64,000 bases of DNA from Halanaerobium kushneri (GCF_900156285.1 NZ_FTNC01000006.1:62001-126000); one strand, 5' to 3'. Shown: positions 44,768 to 53,826, counted from the first letter of the stretch. Numbers and translations are program-made. The notes: a model not told the origin generated them from the sequence alone.

Positions 44768-46009
44768 CTATATCTTTGATAGTCGTTCAGCGGGACTAAT
44801 TATGTCTTTAACTCTAAAGCCAAAGTTTTCATCAATAACAACAACTTCTCCCTTTGCGACCAGCTTTCCGTTAACCAAAAGATCTACTGGTTCTCCAGCG
44901 AGCTTGTCAAGCTCAATTATAGAGCCATCCCCAAGATCAAGAATATCTCTAATTTTCATAACTGTTTTACCCAGCCTTACTGTAACTTCCAGCGGTACAT
45001 CTTTAATTAATTCCATATTATTTGGTAAGGGCTGTGTAGATGACTGACTAAATTCGGGAAATTGTGCTGACTGAACATCAACTTTTTCTTCTCTTTCAAT
45101 ATTTCTATTTTGCGGTTCTCTTCTCTGCTGTGAAGACCGCCCGGCTTCACCAGTATTAGTCTGAGAAGCTGATTTGTTTTTTTGTCCCTGAGAGCTCTGA
45201 GAACCTTCTGTTTCCTGATATTCTTCTTTAACTGAAGTATCAACTTCTTCTTTTACTTCTTCTTCAATTTCTTCTTCATCAATAGTATTATCCATCAAAC
45301 CTGTATTACCATGGAGCAGAGAATCAGCCAGATCCTTAACAAAATTATAAGAAGAAATCTGTTTAAAACTGCTATCAATTACATCTCCAACCTTCAGCTT
45401 AAAAGAAGTGACAACAATTTTTTCGTTCGGATCAAACCAGTCTCTTCCCTCTTCAATAACATCATCCAGATCTATAAATTCTGCTGTTGGAGGAGATATA
45501 TTAACCAGTTCATCCAAAATATTTGACATTGCTGTAGAAGCAGCTCCCATCATCTGATTCATTGCTTCTCCAACTGCACTAATTGAAATTTCATTTAACA
45601 TTTCCTGGTCCATACCTTCGAGACCATCTCCACCCATCATTAAATCAGCAATTACTGCAGCATCTTCTGTATCAATAACTAAAAGACTTAGACCCTCAAT
45701 TCCTTCGACATATTCTACCTTAACTAAGACACAGGGTCTGTCATATTCTTCAATTAACTGCTGAAAAGTTTTAACATCAACTTCTGGGGTTGTTATATCT
45801 ACTTTCTCATCAAGTAATGTGGAGAGCGCTGTAGCTGAAGAGCCCATAGCAATGTTATTAACTTCTCCAATAACATCAATTTCTTCTGAATTCAAATCAG
45901 AAGCATCTGGCCCACCTTTTTGACTATCTGCTACAGGTTCTTCGTCTTCCTGATCATTCATTAATGCATCTATTTCATCCTGTGATAAAAAATTACCATC
46001 ATTCGTCAT
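44768..46009 (-). CDS. fliY: FliY (FliN-type switch protein with CheC-like phosphatase domain)
   Basis: 413 residues from ATG 46009, overlapping the fliM stop region. The N-terminal FliM-like peptide ([14 protein letters not shown]) binds CheY-P. The CheC-like domain (about 40-225) keeps both phosphatase motifs: [15 protein letters not shown] and [18 protein letters not shown], each with the Glu/Asn pair. A Glu/Gln/Ser/Arg linker (about 235-325) follows. The C-terminal SpoA/FliN domain (about 330-410: [39 protein letters not shown]) ends the protein. It combines motor switching and CheY-P dephosphorylation. Confidence 0.96.
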   Translation of the reverse strand: MTNDGNFLSQDEIDALMNDQEDEEPVADSQKGGPDASDLNSEEIDVIGEVNNIAMGSSATALSTLLDEKVDITTPEVDVKTFQQLIEEYDRPCVLVKVEYVEGIEGLSLLVIDTEDAAVIADLMMGGDGLEGMDQEMLNEISISAVGEAMNQMMGAASTAMSNILDELVNISPPTAEFIDLDDVIEEGRDWFDPNEKIVVTSFKLKVGDVIDSSFKQISSYNFVKDLADSLLHGNTGLMDNTIDEEEIEEEVKEEVDTSVKEEYQETEGSQSSQGQKNKSASQTNTGEAGRSSQQRREPQNRNIEREEKVDVQSAQFPEFSQSSTQPLPNNMELIKDVPLEVTVRLGKTVMKIRDILDLGDGSIIELDKLAGEPVDLLVNGKLVAKGEVVVIDENFGFRVKDIISPAERLSKI

Positions 46010-47006
46010 CGTCTTCACTCTCCTCTAACAAGTTTTCCGCTACACCAATAATTTGAATTGCTTTATGATTATTTTTATTTCCAACAACTGCTTCGTATTT
46101 TCTTCTGCTGCCAATTTTTAATTCAGCATTTTCTTCAACTTTTTTATCAAGTCTTACCACATCTCCGGGCTGGAGATAAAGGAAATCTTCAACTGTAATT
46201 TCTGTACTTCCTAAAACTGCATCAACTTCAACCAGAGCCTCATTTAATCTTTTGCGAAGTTTCGCTATATGTTCTGGAGTCTGTTTCTCTCTGGTACTCG
46301 AAAACCAGTATTGAGCATTTAGGTTACTTACAATTGGCTCCAGCATTATATATGGCAGACAAATATTCATTAATCCCTCACTGCCACCTATTCTCGCCGA
46401 AAGAGTAACAATTATTGTCATGTCACTGTCTGGAACAATCTGGGTAAATTGAGGATTTGATTCCAGTTCAAGCAGCTTTGGTTTTAACTGAGAAATATTT
46501 TCCCAGGCTTCACTAAACCCTTCCAGAAGCCAGCTCATAACTCTTTTAATTACTACCTGTTCAATATCTGTAAAAGAACGTACTTCATCTATTGGATTGC
46601 CGAAACCTCCAAAAAGTCTATCAATAATTGCAAAACCAATTTCTGGATTAATTTCAAAAATAAATTGTCCGTCAAGAGGATCCAAATTATTAATTCCAAT
46701 AATAGTTGGTTCAGGTAGAGAGTGAATAAACTCTGAATAAGAAAGCTGTTCGATTGATGCAACTTCAAAATTAACCATACTGCGAAGTTTGGTAGATAAA
46801 GTTGTTGTAAATAGTCTTGAAAGATTTTCGTGAATCATCTGTAATGTTCGCATCTGCTCTTTAGAAAGCTTATCAGGTCTGCGAAAATCATAATCTTTAA
46901 CTTCTTTTTCTTCTGATTGTTCTTTAGCTTCCTCCACATCAAGGCTGCCGTCACTAATTGCAGAGAGCAGAGAGTCTATTTCATTTTGATTTAGTACATC
47001 AGCCAT
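45999..47006 (-). CDS. fliM: FliM, flagellar motor switch protein
   Basis: 335 residues. N-terminal CheY-binding peptide [13 protein letters not shown] (about 5-17). Middle domain with [26 protein letters not shown] and [22 protein letters not shown]-terminal SpoA-like domain (about 250-320: [33 protein letters not shown]). It forms the C-ring with FliG and FliY. AGGGAGGATA ribosome site. Ends in an acidic tail that overlaps the fliY start. Confidence 0.97.
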   Translation of the reverse strand: MADVLNQNEIDSLLSAISDGSLDVEEAKEQSEEKEVKDYDFRRPDKLSKEQMRTLQMIHENLSRLFTTTLSTKLRSMVNFEVASIEQLSYSEFIHSLPEPTIIGINNLDPLDGQFIFEINPEIGFAIIDRLFGGFGNPIDEVRSFTDIEQVVIKRVMSWLLEGFSEAWENISQLKPKLLELESNPQFTQIVPDSDMTIIVTLSARIGGSEGLMNICLPYIMLEPIVSNLNAQYWFSSTREKQTPEHIAKLRKRLNEALVEVDAVLGSTEITVEDFLYLQPGDVVRLDKKVEENAELKIGSRRKYEAVVGNKNNHKAIQIIGVAENLLEESEDDDE

Positions 47007-47018
47007 CTTTTATCCTCC

Positions 47019-47471
47019 CTACTGTACAACCAGTTCTGTAAACCAGACATTTGTAATCTTTCCTGAAATCAATAACTCATTTATTTTATCTTTAACAATT
47101 TTTTTAATTGTATCTGAACCAGGCTCTTCTAAAATCTCCTGATTCTGAGCTCTTAGAGTAGAAATTACTCTGTCTCTAATCTGAGATGAGCGTTTGTCCA
47201 ACTCTTTTGCCAGCTCAGCATTTTCAAGCTCAAAAACTATAGTTGCTCGAACAAAGCTAATCTGACTGTTATTTGAAATATTAACTGTATAACTCCCGGC
47301 ATTATAAGTTGGCCGTATATCTTCTATACTCTTAACTTGTTCTTTATTTTGCTCATCACTGGAAACTGAAAAATAAGTAAAAAAAGTAAAACTTGCCACC
47401 CCGGTTATAATTACTACTAAAACTATAATTAAGGCCAGCATTTTAAAATTCATCTGTCCTTCTTCAGCCAT
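47019..47471 (-). CDS. fliL: FliL, flagellar basal-body-associated protein
   Basis: 150 residues. One N-terminal membrane helix (about 10-32: LALIIVLVVIITGVASFTFFTYF) and a periplasmic stomatin-like domain with YTVNISNNSQISFVRATIVFELE, KRSSQIRDRVISTLRAQN and a short C-terminal ITNVWFTELVVQ. FliL surrounds or stabilises the stator. Starts inside the motB end (8-base overlap), after GGAGG. Confidence 0.92.
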   Translation of the reverse strand: MAEEGQMNFKMLALIIVLVVIITGVASFTFFTYFSVSSDEQNKEQVKSIEDIRPTYNAGSYTVNISNNSQISFVRATIVFELENAELAKELDKRSSQIRDRVISTLRAQNQEILEEPGSDTIKKIVKDKINELLISGKITNVWFTELVVQ

Positions 47472-48318
47472 CTATATTTCCTCCTTCCTCAGTATTTTCA
47501 GTTTGATTATTATTTAACAGATTTTTTGTATTTGCCTCAGCTGCAGACTCCTGATTACTAACTACAGGCTTGTCTTCAGCTTCAGCGCCATTATTAACTG
47601 TATACTGAGAATTTAATACAACTACTTCGACCCTTCTATTTTCAGCTCTTCCCTCAGCTGTAGTATTTTCTGCAACCGGGCGATATTCAGAATAACCTGC
47701 TGCAGAAAGTCTTGCCGGATCAAAGTTCCTTTCTTCTATCAAAAATTTTATCACATTAACAGCTCTGGCAGTTGACAACTCCCAGTTAGATGGGAATTCG
47801 TCTGTTCTAATCGGTAAATCATCTGTATGCCCTTCAATCATAATATCATTGGGAATATCTTTAAGAATATCAGAAATCATGGCCAGAACTTCTCTCCCCT
47901 GGTCTCTAATTTCAGCTCTACCAAGTTCATACAGAATTTCACCAGTTAAACTGATTACCAGTCCCTTTCTTTTGTTTTCAACATTAACTCTGTCACCCAG
48001 ATTATTAGCTTCTATATAATTGTTTAATTCCCGCATTACCTGTCGAATGTTCTGGGGTGCCTGAGCATAATCTTCACCCAGGGTTCCGGCATCAATATTA
48101 GGATTGGGAGTAATAGTCTGTCCTCCCTCTAAAACACCTAATTGACTTTGAAGAGCAGAAATAAAACCCTTAAACTTTTCTACATCCATTGTCGAAAAAG
48201 AATATAGTAATACGAAAAAAACTAAAAGCAGAGTCATCATATCTCCAAAAGTTGTCATCCAGGCAGGTGAACCACCTTCATCTCCCCCGCCATTATTATT
48301 CTTTTTATTACGAGGCAT
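47464..48318 (-). CDS. motB: MotB-type stator protein
   Basis: 284 residues from ATG 48318; a GTG four codons earlier is possible. A Gly/Asn/Lys-rich cytosolic tip (PRNKKNNNGGGDEGGSPAW) leads to the single membrane helix with the ion-carrying aspartate in TTFGDMMTLLLVFFVLLYSFS. A plug/linker region follows, then the OmpA-like peptidoglycan-binding domain (about 120-240: IMIEGHTDDLPI, NWELSTARAVNVIKFL, ENRRVEVVV), and an Asn/Glu-rich tail. The helix looks closer to PomB-type sodium stators than to Bacillus MotB, by eye only. Coupled to motA and fliL. Confidence 0.95.
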   Translation of the reverse strand: MPRNKKNNNGGGDEGGSPAWMTTFGDMMTLLLVFFVLLYSFSTMDVEKFKGFISALQSQLGVLEGGQTITPNPNIDAGTLGEDYAQAPQNIRQVMRELNNYIEANNLGDRVNVENKRKGLVISLTGEILYELGRAEIRDQGREVLAMISDILKDIPNDIMIEGHTDDLPIRTDEFPSNWELSTARAVNVIKFLIEERNFDPARLSAAGYSEYRPVAENTTAEGRAENRRVEVVVLNSQYTVNNGAEAEDKPVVSNQESAAEANTKNLLNNNQTENTEEGGNIDG

Positions 48319-49117
48319 TTTCTGCAGCACCCACCTCTCCTGCTTCTCCTATTCTGGCTTCTACTTCTTCTTTTTCTCCTTCGGAGAGAAAAGCATGTAA
48401 TTTTTCTTTAACAATTCTTGGGTTCTCTCCAGCCTGGATTGAAAGAATCCCTTCAATGATAACCTCTTTTACATGAATCTCGTGGTTACTCTGAGTTTCT
48501 AAATTCTTAGAAAGAGGAATAAAAATCCAGTTTGCCAGCAGAGCACCATACAGAGTAGTTATTAGTGCTACTGCCATCCCGGATCCAAGCTGATTTGGAT
48601 CATCAAGCTGACTCAACATTTGCACCAGACCAATTAAAGTACCAATCATTCCGAAAGCTGGTGCCAGCTGACCCATTGTAGCAAAAATACCTCTCCCCTT
48701 GGCATGCCTTTCCTGTAAAAAAGTAAGTTTTGTTTCCAGTATATTTCTAACCAGCTCTGGATCTGTTCCATCAACTACCAGCTGAATTCCTTTTTGTAAA
48801 AATTCATCATCCATTTCTGCTGCATCATCTTCTAAGGCCAAAAGCCCTTCTCTTCTCGCTTTTTCAGCAAAATTTACTAAATTTTCTATTACATGTTCTG
48901 ACTCCATTTTGTCATCCTGAAATGAAACTCTTAAAAGATTGGGGATATTCTTTAAATCTTGGAAAGTATAACTGATCATTACACCGGCCAGGGTACCACC
49001 TAGAACTACCAGGGCGGACTGAACACTGACAAAGATTACTACATTGCCACCCAGCACCGCGACTAAACTAAATATTATTGCTCCTGCTACCATACCCACT
49101 ATTGTTGCTAAATCCAT
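48308..49117 (-). CDS. motA: MotA-type stator protein
   Basis: 269 residues. Four membrane helices: about 3-22 and 28-50 near the N-terminus (IVGMVAGAIIFSLVAVLGG, VSVQSALVVLGGTLAGVMISY), then about 150-172 and 182-203 (MIGTLIGLVQMLSQL, ALITTLYGALLANWIFIPL). The cytosolic loop between holds the charged FliG-contacting region; the conserved proline-containing APAFGMIGT is present. It forms the ion-driven stator with MotB. It starts one base after the flbD stop. Confidence 0.96.
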   Translation of the reverse strand: MDLATIVGMVAGAIIFSLVAVLGGNVVIFVSVQSALVVLGGTLAGVMISYTFQDLKNIPNLLRVSFQDDKMESEHVIENLVNFAEKARREGLLALEDDAAEMDDEFLQKGIQLVVDGTDPELVRNILETKLTFLQERHAKGRGIFATMGQLAPAFGMIGTLIGLVQMLSQLDDPNQLGSGMAVALITTLYGALLANWIFIPLSKNLETQSNHEIHVKEVIIEGILSIQAGENPRIVKEKLHAFLSEGEKEEVEARIGEAGEVGAAENAS

Positions 49118-49330
49118 TTAAGATCTCTCCCCTGTTCTAGAAATTCCAGCCATTATTTTCTGGCGATAAGTTACTACTTTTTTAATTATATCATCTGCTG
49201 AATCTTTGACAAGCAATTTCTTGCCATTGGTAAGAGTAATTACCGTATCTGGAGTCTCCTGTACTTCTTCTATCAGATCAGCATTTAATACAAATTCTTT
49301 TCCACTGGTTCTGGTCAATTTAATCATCAT
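49118..49330 (-). CDS. flbD: FlbD-like small flagellar protein
   Basis: 70 residues. The Firmicute FlbD/YlzI family: IKLTRTSGKEFVLNADLIEEVQ followed by PDTVITLTNGKKLLVKDS and a helical C-terminus. These short proteins sit between flgE and motA or fliL in many clusters; their function is unknown (swarming-related in some Bacillus). They are unrelated to the Caulobacter FlbD activator. Two adjacent ATG codons are possible starts. Confidence 0.9.
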   Translation of the reverse strand: MMIKLTRTSGKEFVLNADLIEEVQETPDTVITLTNGKKLLVKDSADDIIKKVVTYRQKIMAGISRTGERS

Positions 49331-49358
49331 ACACTTCCTTATTAAAGAACTTTATTAT

Positions 49359-49397
49359 CTATCAGGCCGAAACCTGTGATAGGTCTCAGCCTGACAG
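49359..49397 (-). other. Long stable hairpin after flgE
   Basis: Minus strand arms CTGTCAGGCTGAGACCT and AGGTTTCGGCCTGATAG pair over 17 positions with three G-U pairs and a 5-base loop. It begins 12 bases after the flgE start-distal end (stop at 49409) on the flbD side. No T-run follows, so it is not an intrinsic terminator; an mRNA-stability or processing element is likely. Confidence 0.7.
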
Positions 49398-49408
49398 TTT
49401 AATTAAAA

Positions 49409-51052
49409 TTATCTTTTTAAATTAACTAATTCCTGCAGCATTTCATCTGAGGTTGTAATCAATTTGGAACTTGCCTGAAAACCTCTCTGAGCTGTAATCA
49501 TATTTGTAAACTCCTGAGAAAGGTTGGCATTTGACATTTCAAGTGTTGCTGGAGCCAGAGAACCAAAACCACCCTGAGCCGCAGCACCTAATTCCGGATC
49601 ACCGGAGTTACTTGTAGTCTGGAAAACTCCTTCCTGCCGCATCAATCCAGCCGGGTTAGAAAAGTTTGCTAATCCTAACTTAGCCAGAGTTTGTGTTAAA
49701 CCATTACTATAAGAACCAACAACATCTCCTGTTTCTGTAAAGGAGAACGATTCTAATGCACCATCTTCATAACCATTAACATTGGTAAAATTAGCAGTCA
49801 TAGATCCATCAAACTGAGTTACTGCACTAAAATCGAGTTCAACAGTTTGTTCCATATCAGGACCAGCAGGGGTAAAAGTTAATTCAACAGTTTCTCCACC
49901 ATCAATATTACCATTTGCATCAAAGGTTATTGTATGGTCTCCACCCAAACTGGCAGTACCAGTAATACCATCTACAGAAAAATCTTCGTCACTATCACTT
50001 ATCTGCCATTCATTATTAGCTGTTTTTTCAAGTGGAAGCACTACAGTATGTTTGCCGCCCTGACTATCAAAAACATCAACAGCAATGTTTCTTTTAGCTG
50101 TTTGTTCGAAGGCAAGATCAACATTTGCATCATTCACTCCTGTTGAGTTAGTAAAAATATTATTTACATCAGTTGATGATAGAGACAAAGTTTCATCGGG
50201 GTTAGTTCCGCTTGGGTCAACAATAGTTGTTACCAAAGGATTTGTCAACAAATCAACTTCAGTTGCTAATCCTTCATTTGTTTCAAAAGAAGTAATATTG
50301 CCATTATTATCTAATTTAATTTTACCTTTTAAAGTATCATCAAAAGTTTCTCCATTTGAACTAAATTCAGTTGATGAGTTACTCGCATTCAAAGTAAAAT
50401 CCCAAACATTAAATTCTTCTGTTTCTTGTAGACTAAATGATAATTCTTCTCCATAACCAGATGCAGTTGATAATTCTAAATTCTGTTCTAAAATTTCTAG
50501 ACTATTCATTGCTCCAGCATCAAGATTTTTCCCATACTTTACTTTGTCAGTCTCTTGAGCATTAATTTCCTGTTTTAATGTAATGTCATCAATATTTTGA
50601 GCATTAAAATCTCCATAGTCTCCATTGGCATCTGCCATCCAGCCCTGAACCAGCATTCCAGTACTGGATGAATATAACCTTCCGTTTTCATCGAAGTTTA
50701 AGTTTCCTGCTCTGGAATAAACCTGATTGTTGCCATCTCGTAAAACAAAGAATCCATCTCCCTGAATTGCAACATCAGAAGTCTTCCCTGTTGACTGCAG
50801 GTTACCGGAAGACATATCACTATCTATACTTCCAACTCCCACACCAAGTCCAACCTGCTGTGGATTGGTACCGGCCCGGTTAGCCTGTGGTGCAGAAGCA
50901 CCCTGAATTGTCTGACTTAACATTTCTTTAAAAGTGACACGGCTGCTTTTAAAACCAATAGTATTTACATTGGAAATATTGTTACCTGTCACGTCCATCA
51001 TCTGCTGATGTGCATTTAAACCTGACACACCGGCATACATCGATCTTAACAT
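49409..51052 (-). CDS. flgE: Flagellar hook protein FlgE
   Basis: 547 residues. N-terminal rod/hook signature MLRSMYAGVSGLNAHQQM and NISNVNTIGFKSSRVTF; DVAIQGDGFFVLRDGNNQVYSRAG; a long variable Ser/Thr/Asn/Asp-rich central part (about 150-440) that forms the hook outer domains; C-terminal LEMSNANLSQEFTNMITAQRGFQASSKLI and SDEMLQELVNLKR. Low in Lys and Arg in the central part, which fits a halophile-type acidic surface. It carries a structured leader and a 3' hairpin, so its expression may be set apart within the cluster. Good GGAGGA ribosome site. Confidence 0.97.
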   Translation of the reverse strand: MLRSMYAGVSGLNAHQQMMDVTGNNISNVNTIGFKSSRVTFKEMLSQTIQGASAPQANRAGTNPQQVGLGVGVGSIDSDMSSGNLQSTGKTSDVAIQGDGFFVLRDGNNQVYSRAGNLNFDENGRLYSSSTGMLVQGWMADANGDYGDFNAQNIDDITLKQEINAQETDKVKYGKNLDAGAMNSLEILEQNLELSTASGYGEELSFSLQETEEFNVWDFTLNASNSSTEFSSNGETFDDTLKGKIKLDNNGNITSFETNEGLATEVDLLTNPLVTTIVDPSGTNPDETLSLSSTDVNNIFTNSTGVNDANVDLAFEQTAKRNIAVDVFDSQGGKHTVVLPLEKTANNEWQISDSDEDFSVDGITGTASLGGDHTITFDANGNIDGGETVELTFTPAGPDMEQTVELDFSAVTQFDGSMTANFTNVNGYEDGALESFSFTETGDVVGSYSNGLTQTLAKLGLANFSNPAGLMRQEGVFQTTSNSGDPELGAAAQGGFGSLAPATLEMSNANLSQEFTNMITAQRGFQASSKLITTSDEMLQELVNLKR

Positions 51053-51076
51053 ATAATTTTTCCTCCTTCAGTATTT

Positions 51077-51142
51077 ATCGGAGTCCTGCTGTTATCGACA
51101 GCAGGACAGAGCTTCCTGAAAAAGGTCCAGCTCATATCCGAT
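51077..51142 (-). ncRNA. Three-way-junction RNA element, copy 1 (flgE leader)
   Basis: RNA sense is the minus strand. P1 AUCGGA/UCCGAU (51137-51142 with 51077-51082). P2 GAGCUGGACCU...AGGAAGCUC hairpin (51109-51133). P3 GUCCUGCUGU/ACAGCAGGAC (51083-51107, 5-base loop). It ends about 10 bases ahead of the flgE ribosome site. The same architecture with a matching P2 but different, still paired, P1 and P3 occurs before flgG. Confidence 0.7.
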
Positions 51143-51215
51143 TTTAAGCTAGTTTTATTATTTTTAGCTTAAATTAAATCAATTAACTTTCCTAATCTCA
51201 AATATTATTTCACTT

Positions 51216-51611
51216 TTATTTCATAAAAACTGCACTATCTATATTTGTAAAGACATTATCATCCATACTTTCCTCATCAACTGCAGTAACTACAGTATTA
51301 TTTTCCACACTCACAATATAAGCCACATTATTAACCATCACTAGAGAATCCCTTGCTCCTTTATCGCGAGCCTTTTCTACTCCATTATTAAGCTTATCAA
51401 TTTCAGCTTTAGTAACTGGAATAGCACGGGAATTAATTCTTTTCTGTGCATGTTTCGAAAAAGAAAGTTTTTCTTTTCCTTTCATCTTTTCTCCCAGAAC
51501 ATCTTTAAAAGAAGGAGAATTGGTATTTTTCTTTTTCTGAGCAGTCTTATTTTGCTGCTGTGTTTTAGGTAGAGGTCGTATTGGTTGATTGATCTGTAGT
51601 CGATTATCCAT
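51216..51611 (-). CDS. Flagellar operon protein (TIGR02530-like)
   Basis: 131 residues from ATG 51611 (GAGGTG upstream; GTG three codons earlier rejected). N-terminal Gln/Lys/Pro-rich segment, then the conserved block SFKDVLGEKM, LSFSKHAQKRINSR, AEIDKLNNGVEKARDKGARDSL and VNNVAYIVSVENNTVVTAVD. This family lies between flgD and flgE in many Firmicute and spirochaete clusters. Its function is not known; a role in hook assembly is suggested by position. Confidence 0.88.
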   Translation of the reverse strand: MDNRLQINQPIRPLPKTQQQNKTAQKKKNTNSPSFKDVLGEKMKGKEKLSFSKHAQKRINSRAIPVTKAEIDKLNNGVEKARDKGARDSLVMVNNVAYIVSVENNTVVTAVDEESMDDNVFTNIDSAVFMK

Positions 51612-51631
51612 TATTAACACCTCTTTTAGCT

Positions 51632-52063
51632 TTAAACTTCAACATTTTTAACCTGATTAATTTTATTGATTTCAATTTCAGATCCAGTATCAAGAACTGC
51701 TAAAACTTTATCCTTGGAAGATTTAACTGCCTCAACAACCCCTTTAAGTTCAACGCCTTCAACGCTGGCTGTAATTTCTTTTCCAATTAGATTACTGTTA
51801 TCAATCACCTGGTTGGAACTCAGTTTGTTTTCCAGCAGAGAATAAAGTTTTTCAGTTTTTTCCAGTGAAGAAAACTCTGCCATCTGAGATATAAACTCAC
51901 GATCCTGCATTGGATTAAGTGGATCCTGATTTTGAAGCTGGGTAATTAATAACTTAAAAAATGCATCCTGACCCAGACCATTGTCACCAGTTAGACTGCC
52001 TCTCTCCGTTTCCTGTTCATATTGAGTATTTTGAGCGGCTGTTACACCGGTAATATCAGACAT
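51632..52063 (-). CDS. flgD: FlgD, hook-cap protein (short form)
   Basis: 143 residues. Conserved FlgD N-terminal core DAFFKLLITQLQNQDPLNPMQDREFISQMAEFSSLEKTE here split by the LNPMQD turn, then VIDNSNLIGKEITASVEGVELKG. It lacks the C-terminal Ig-like/Tudor domain of longer FlgD proteins, as in many Firmicutes. It caps the growing hook; export-dependent and without a signal peptide. AAAGGAGGT ribosome site. Confidence 0.95.
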   Translation of the reverse strand: MSDITGVTAAQNTQYEQETERGSLTGDNGLGQDAFFKLLITQLQNQDPLNPMQDREFISQMAEFSSLEKTEKLYSLLENKLSSNQVIDNSNLIGKEITASVEGVELKGVVEAVKSSKDKVLAVLDTGSEIEINKINQVKNVEV

Positions 52064-52076
52064 TTAACTACCTCCT

Positions 52077-53711
52077 TTAGGCAAGCAAATTGAGCTTTTC
52101 ATTAGAAAAAGCCGCTCTATTAATAATTTCCTGCTGCCTCATTACTAAACTATCATTATCTAAGTCAGGGCTACCATTATGTCTTCGAACATAATACTGT
52201 CCCTGAAAGAACTGACGCTGCTCATATTCCTGATTCTGACCTGTTTCCCCATCACTAAAACTGTTCTGTTGATCAAAGACAAAGTTTTCCTGTTTATCAA
52301 CCTGCTGGGGGCCATTTTTCGCAGTTTCAATCTTAAACTGTTCAATATTGATTCCCTGTTTAAGCAGATCTGATTTTAGTCCTTTAAGACTATTTTCCAG
52401 CTGTGCCCTCACCAGCTCACTCTCAACCAGCATTTTACCTGTTAATTCTTGATTATCATAAGAAAGACTAATATCAATTTTACCAAGTGATTCTGGTTTT
52501 AGTTGAATCTGCATTTCTTTTGTTTCCGGGGAATATTCTCCTTTAAACTGCTCCACAACCTGTGATCTTAAATCAGCACTTTCAGCAAGTTGAGCTCTGT
52601 TCTCATTATTTAAACTAAACTGCTCTGTATTAACACTTCCGTTAAGATTTTGATTTTCCTGCCCAAAATTAAAAAGCAAATTAGAATTATCTAAATCAAA
52701 AAAATTATTTTGATTTTCTAATTTCCCTGCAGAATCAAAAACAGAAGACAGATCCGAGTTTAGAGAAAAAAGTTCTGAGTTAAGCAGATCAGTTTTAGCT
52801 GCTGAATTATTAGCAGAGCTTTGTGAGTCTTGCTGTTTAAGCATTTCTTCTAATTGAACACTTAATTCTGCAAATAATGACTCTCCATCACCAGAAGTAA
52901 CCATATTGACCGATTCTGACAAAGCAGAATTATCCGGATCAAGTAAGCTGCTTAAAACAGGTGTTTCGAGATTTTCCAGCCTGGAAATTTGGTCCAGTGA
53001 ATCACTTTCCAGATCAACTGATTTTAAAACAGAAATTAAATGCTCTAAACTACTATCATCATTGGCAGCTGCTTTAGTTTGATTTAAATCAGATTTTAAT
53101 TTCCTACTATCCAGATTAGACAAAATTTGACTCAGTTTATTTATTTCACTCTTCAGTTCAGAATTTTCTTTTTCAGATAATTTAACCATCCCATTTTTCA
53201 TTAAATAAGACAGCTTTTCTAAATCTTCAATATTCAATGACTGAAAAGACAGAGCCTTACTTCCTTCAGTTTCATTAAATAAATACTGCAGACTGGACTC
53301 TTCTAGATTTAATCTGTTACTGTTTTTTTCCAGTAATGACTTGAGATCTGAAATACTAAGATTATTATTCTGCAAATTTAGCATTAACTGTCCCAACATT
53401 GCTCTCTGCTCCCTATTCAAACTAACATTCTGAAGCATTGAGAGAAGTTCTGAAGGAACTTTTTTGCTGTCTTTCTGCAAAACTTTCTTCAACTTTTTAA
53501 AGAATCCCTTTTCATCAAGCTTAGCCTTTTTATTCTGACTGGATATAGGTTCTCTGGCAGAATAAGTTTTTCTTTTTTGAGATTGACTGTTAATTTCACG
53601 CATAGTCTTAGCAAAACTTTTAGAATGCCCGGATTCAAGATTTTCTTTACCTGGCGAAAAAAAGTCTTTGTTTGAGCTTTGAATTATATTATTGACTATC
53701 GCTTCTGTCAT
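52077..53711 (-). CDS. fliK: FliK, hook-length control protein
   Basis: 544 residues. Long low-complexity Ser/Leu/Asn/Glu/Gln-rich N-terminal ruler (about 1-390). The C-terminal Flg_hook domain (about 395-470) has QMQIQLKPESLGKIDISLSY and LVESELVRAQLENSLKGLKSDLLKQGI, which identify FliK. Gln-rich tail. It measures hook length and triggers the FlhB switch. Its leader (53727-53817) contains a tandem repeat. AAAGGAGGTG precedes ATG. Confidence 0.95.
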   Translation of the reverse strand: MTEAIVNNIIQSSNKDFFSPGKENLESGHSKSFAKTMREINSQSQKRKTYSAREPISSQNKKAKLDEKGFFKKLKKVLQKDSKKVPSELLSMLQNVSLNREQRAMLGQLMLNLQNNNLSISDLKSLLEKNSNRLNLEESSLQYLFNETEGSKALSFQSLNIEDLEKLSYLMKNGMVKLSEKENSELKSEINKLSQILSNLDSRKLKSDLNQTKAAANDDSSLEHLISVLKSVDLESDSLDQISRLENLETPVLSSLLDPDNSALSESVNMVTSGDGESLFAELSVQLEEMLKQQDSQSSANNSAAKTDLLNSELFSLNSDLSSVFDSAGKLENQNNFFDLDNSNLLFNFGQENQNLNGSVNTEQFSLNNENRAQLAESADLRSQVVEQFKGEYSPETKEMQIQLKPESLGKIDISLSYDNQELTGKMLVESELVRAQLENSLKGLKSDLLKQGINIEQFKIETAKNGPQQVDKQENFVFDQQNSFSDGETGQNQEYEQRQFFQGQYYVRRHNGSPDLDNDSLVMRQQEIINRAAFSNEKLNLLA

Positions 53712-53726
53712 TTATTCACCTCCTTT

Positions 53727-53817
53727 CACAAAGTTTTCTTTTATATACAAAATGATAACTTTGTATTTGGGCATTGAGCCCGTCACACTAAGTTTTCTTT
53801 ATATATACCTAACTTTC
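53727..53817 (-). repeat. Imperfect tandem repeat with central hairpin in the fliK leader
   Basis: Two related units, 53727-53763 and 53786-53817 (plus-strand core CACwAAGTTTTCTTT...ATATA...AACTTT), flank a GGGC-5-GCCC hairpin. On the RNA strand the copy nearest fliK folds ACAAAGUU with AACUUUGU just before the ribosome site. The function is unknown; a structured leader is inferred. Confidence 0.6.
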
Positions 53818-53826
53818 AGAATTAAT

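Noticed and set aside
51077-51142. flgE leader as an intrinsic terminator
   Set aside because: Neither P3 nor P1 is followed by a T-run; the sequence after P1 is AAATACTGAAGG leading into the ribosome site.
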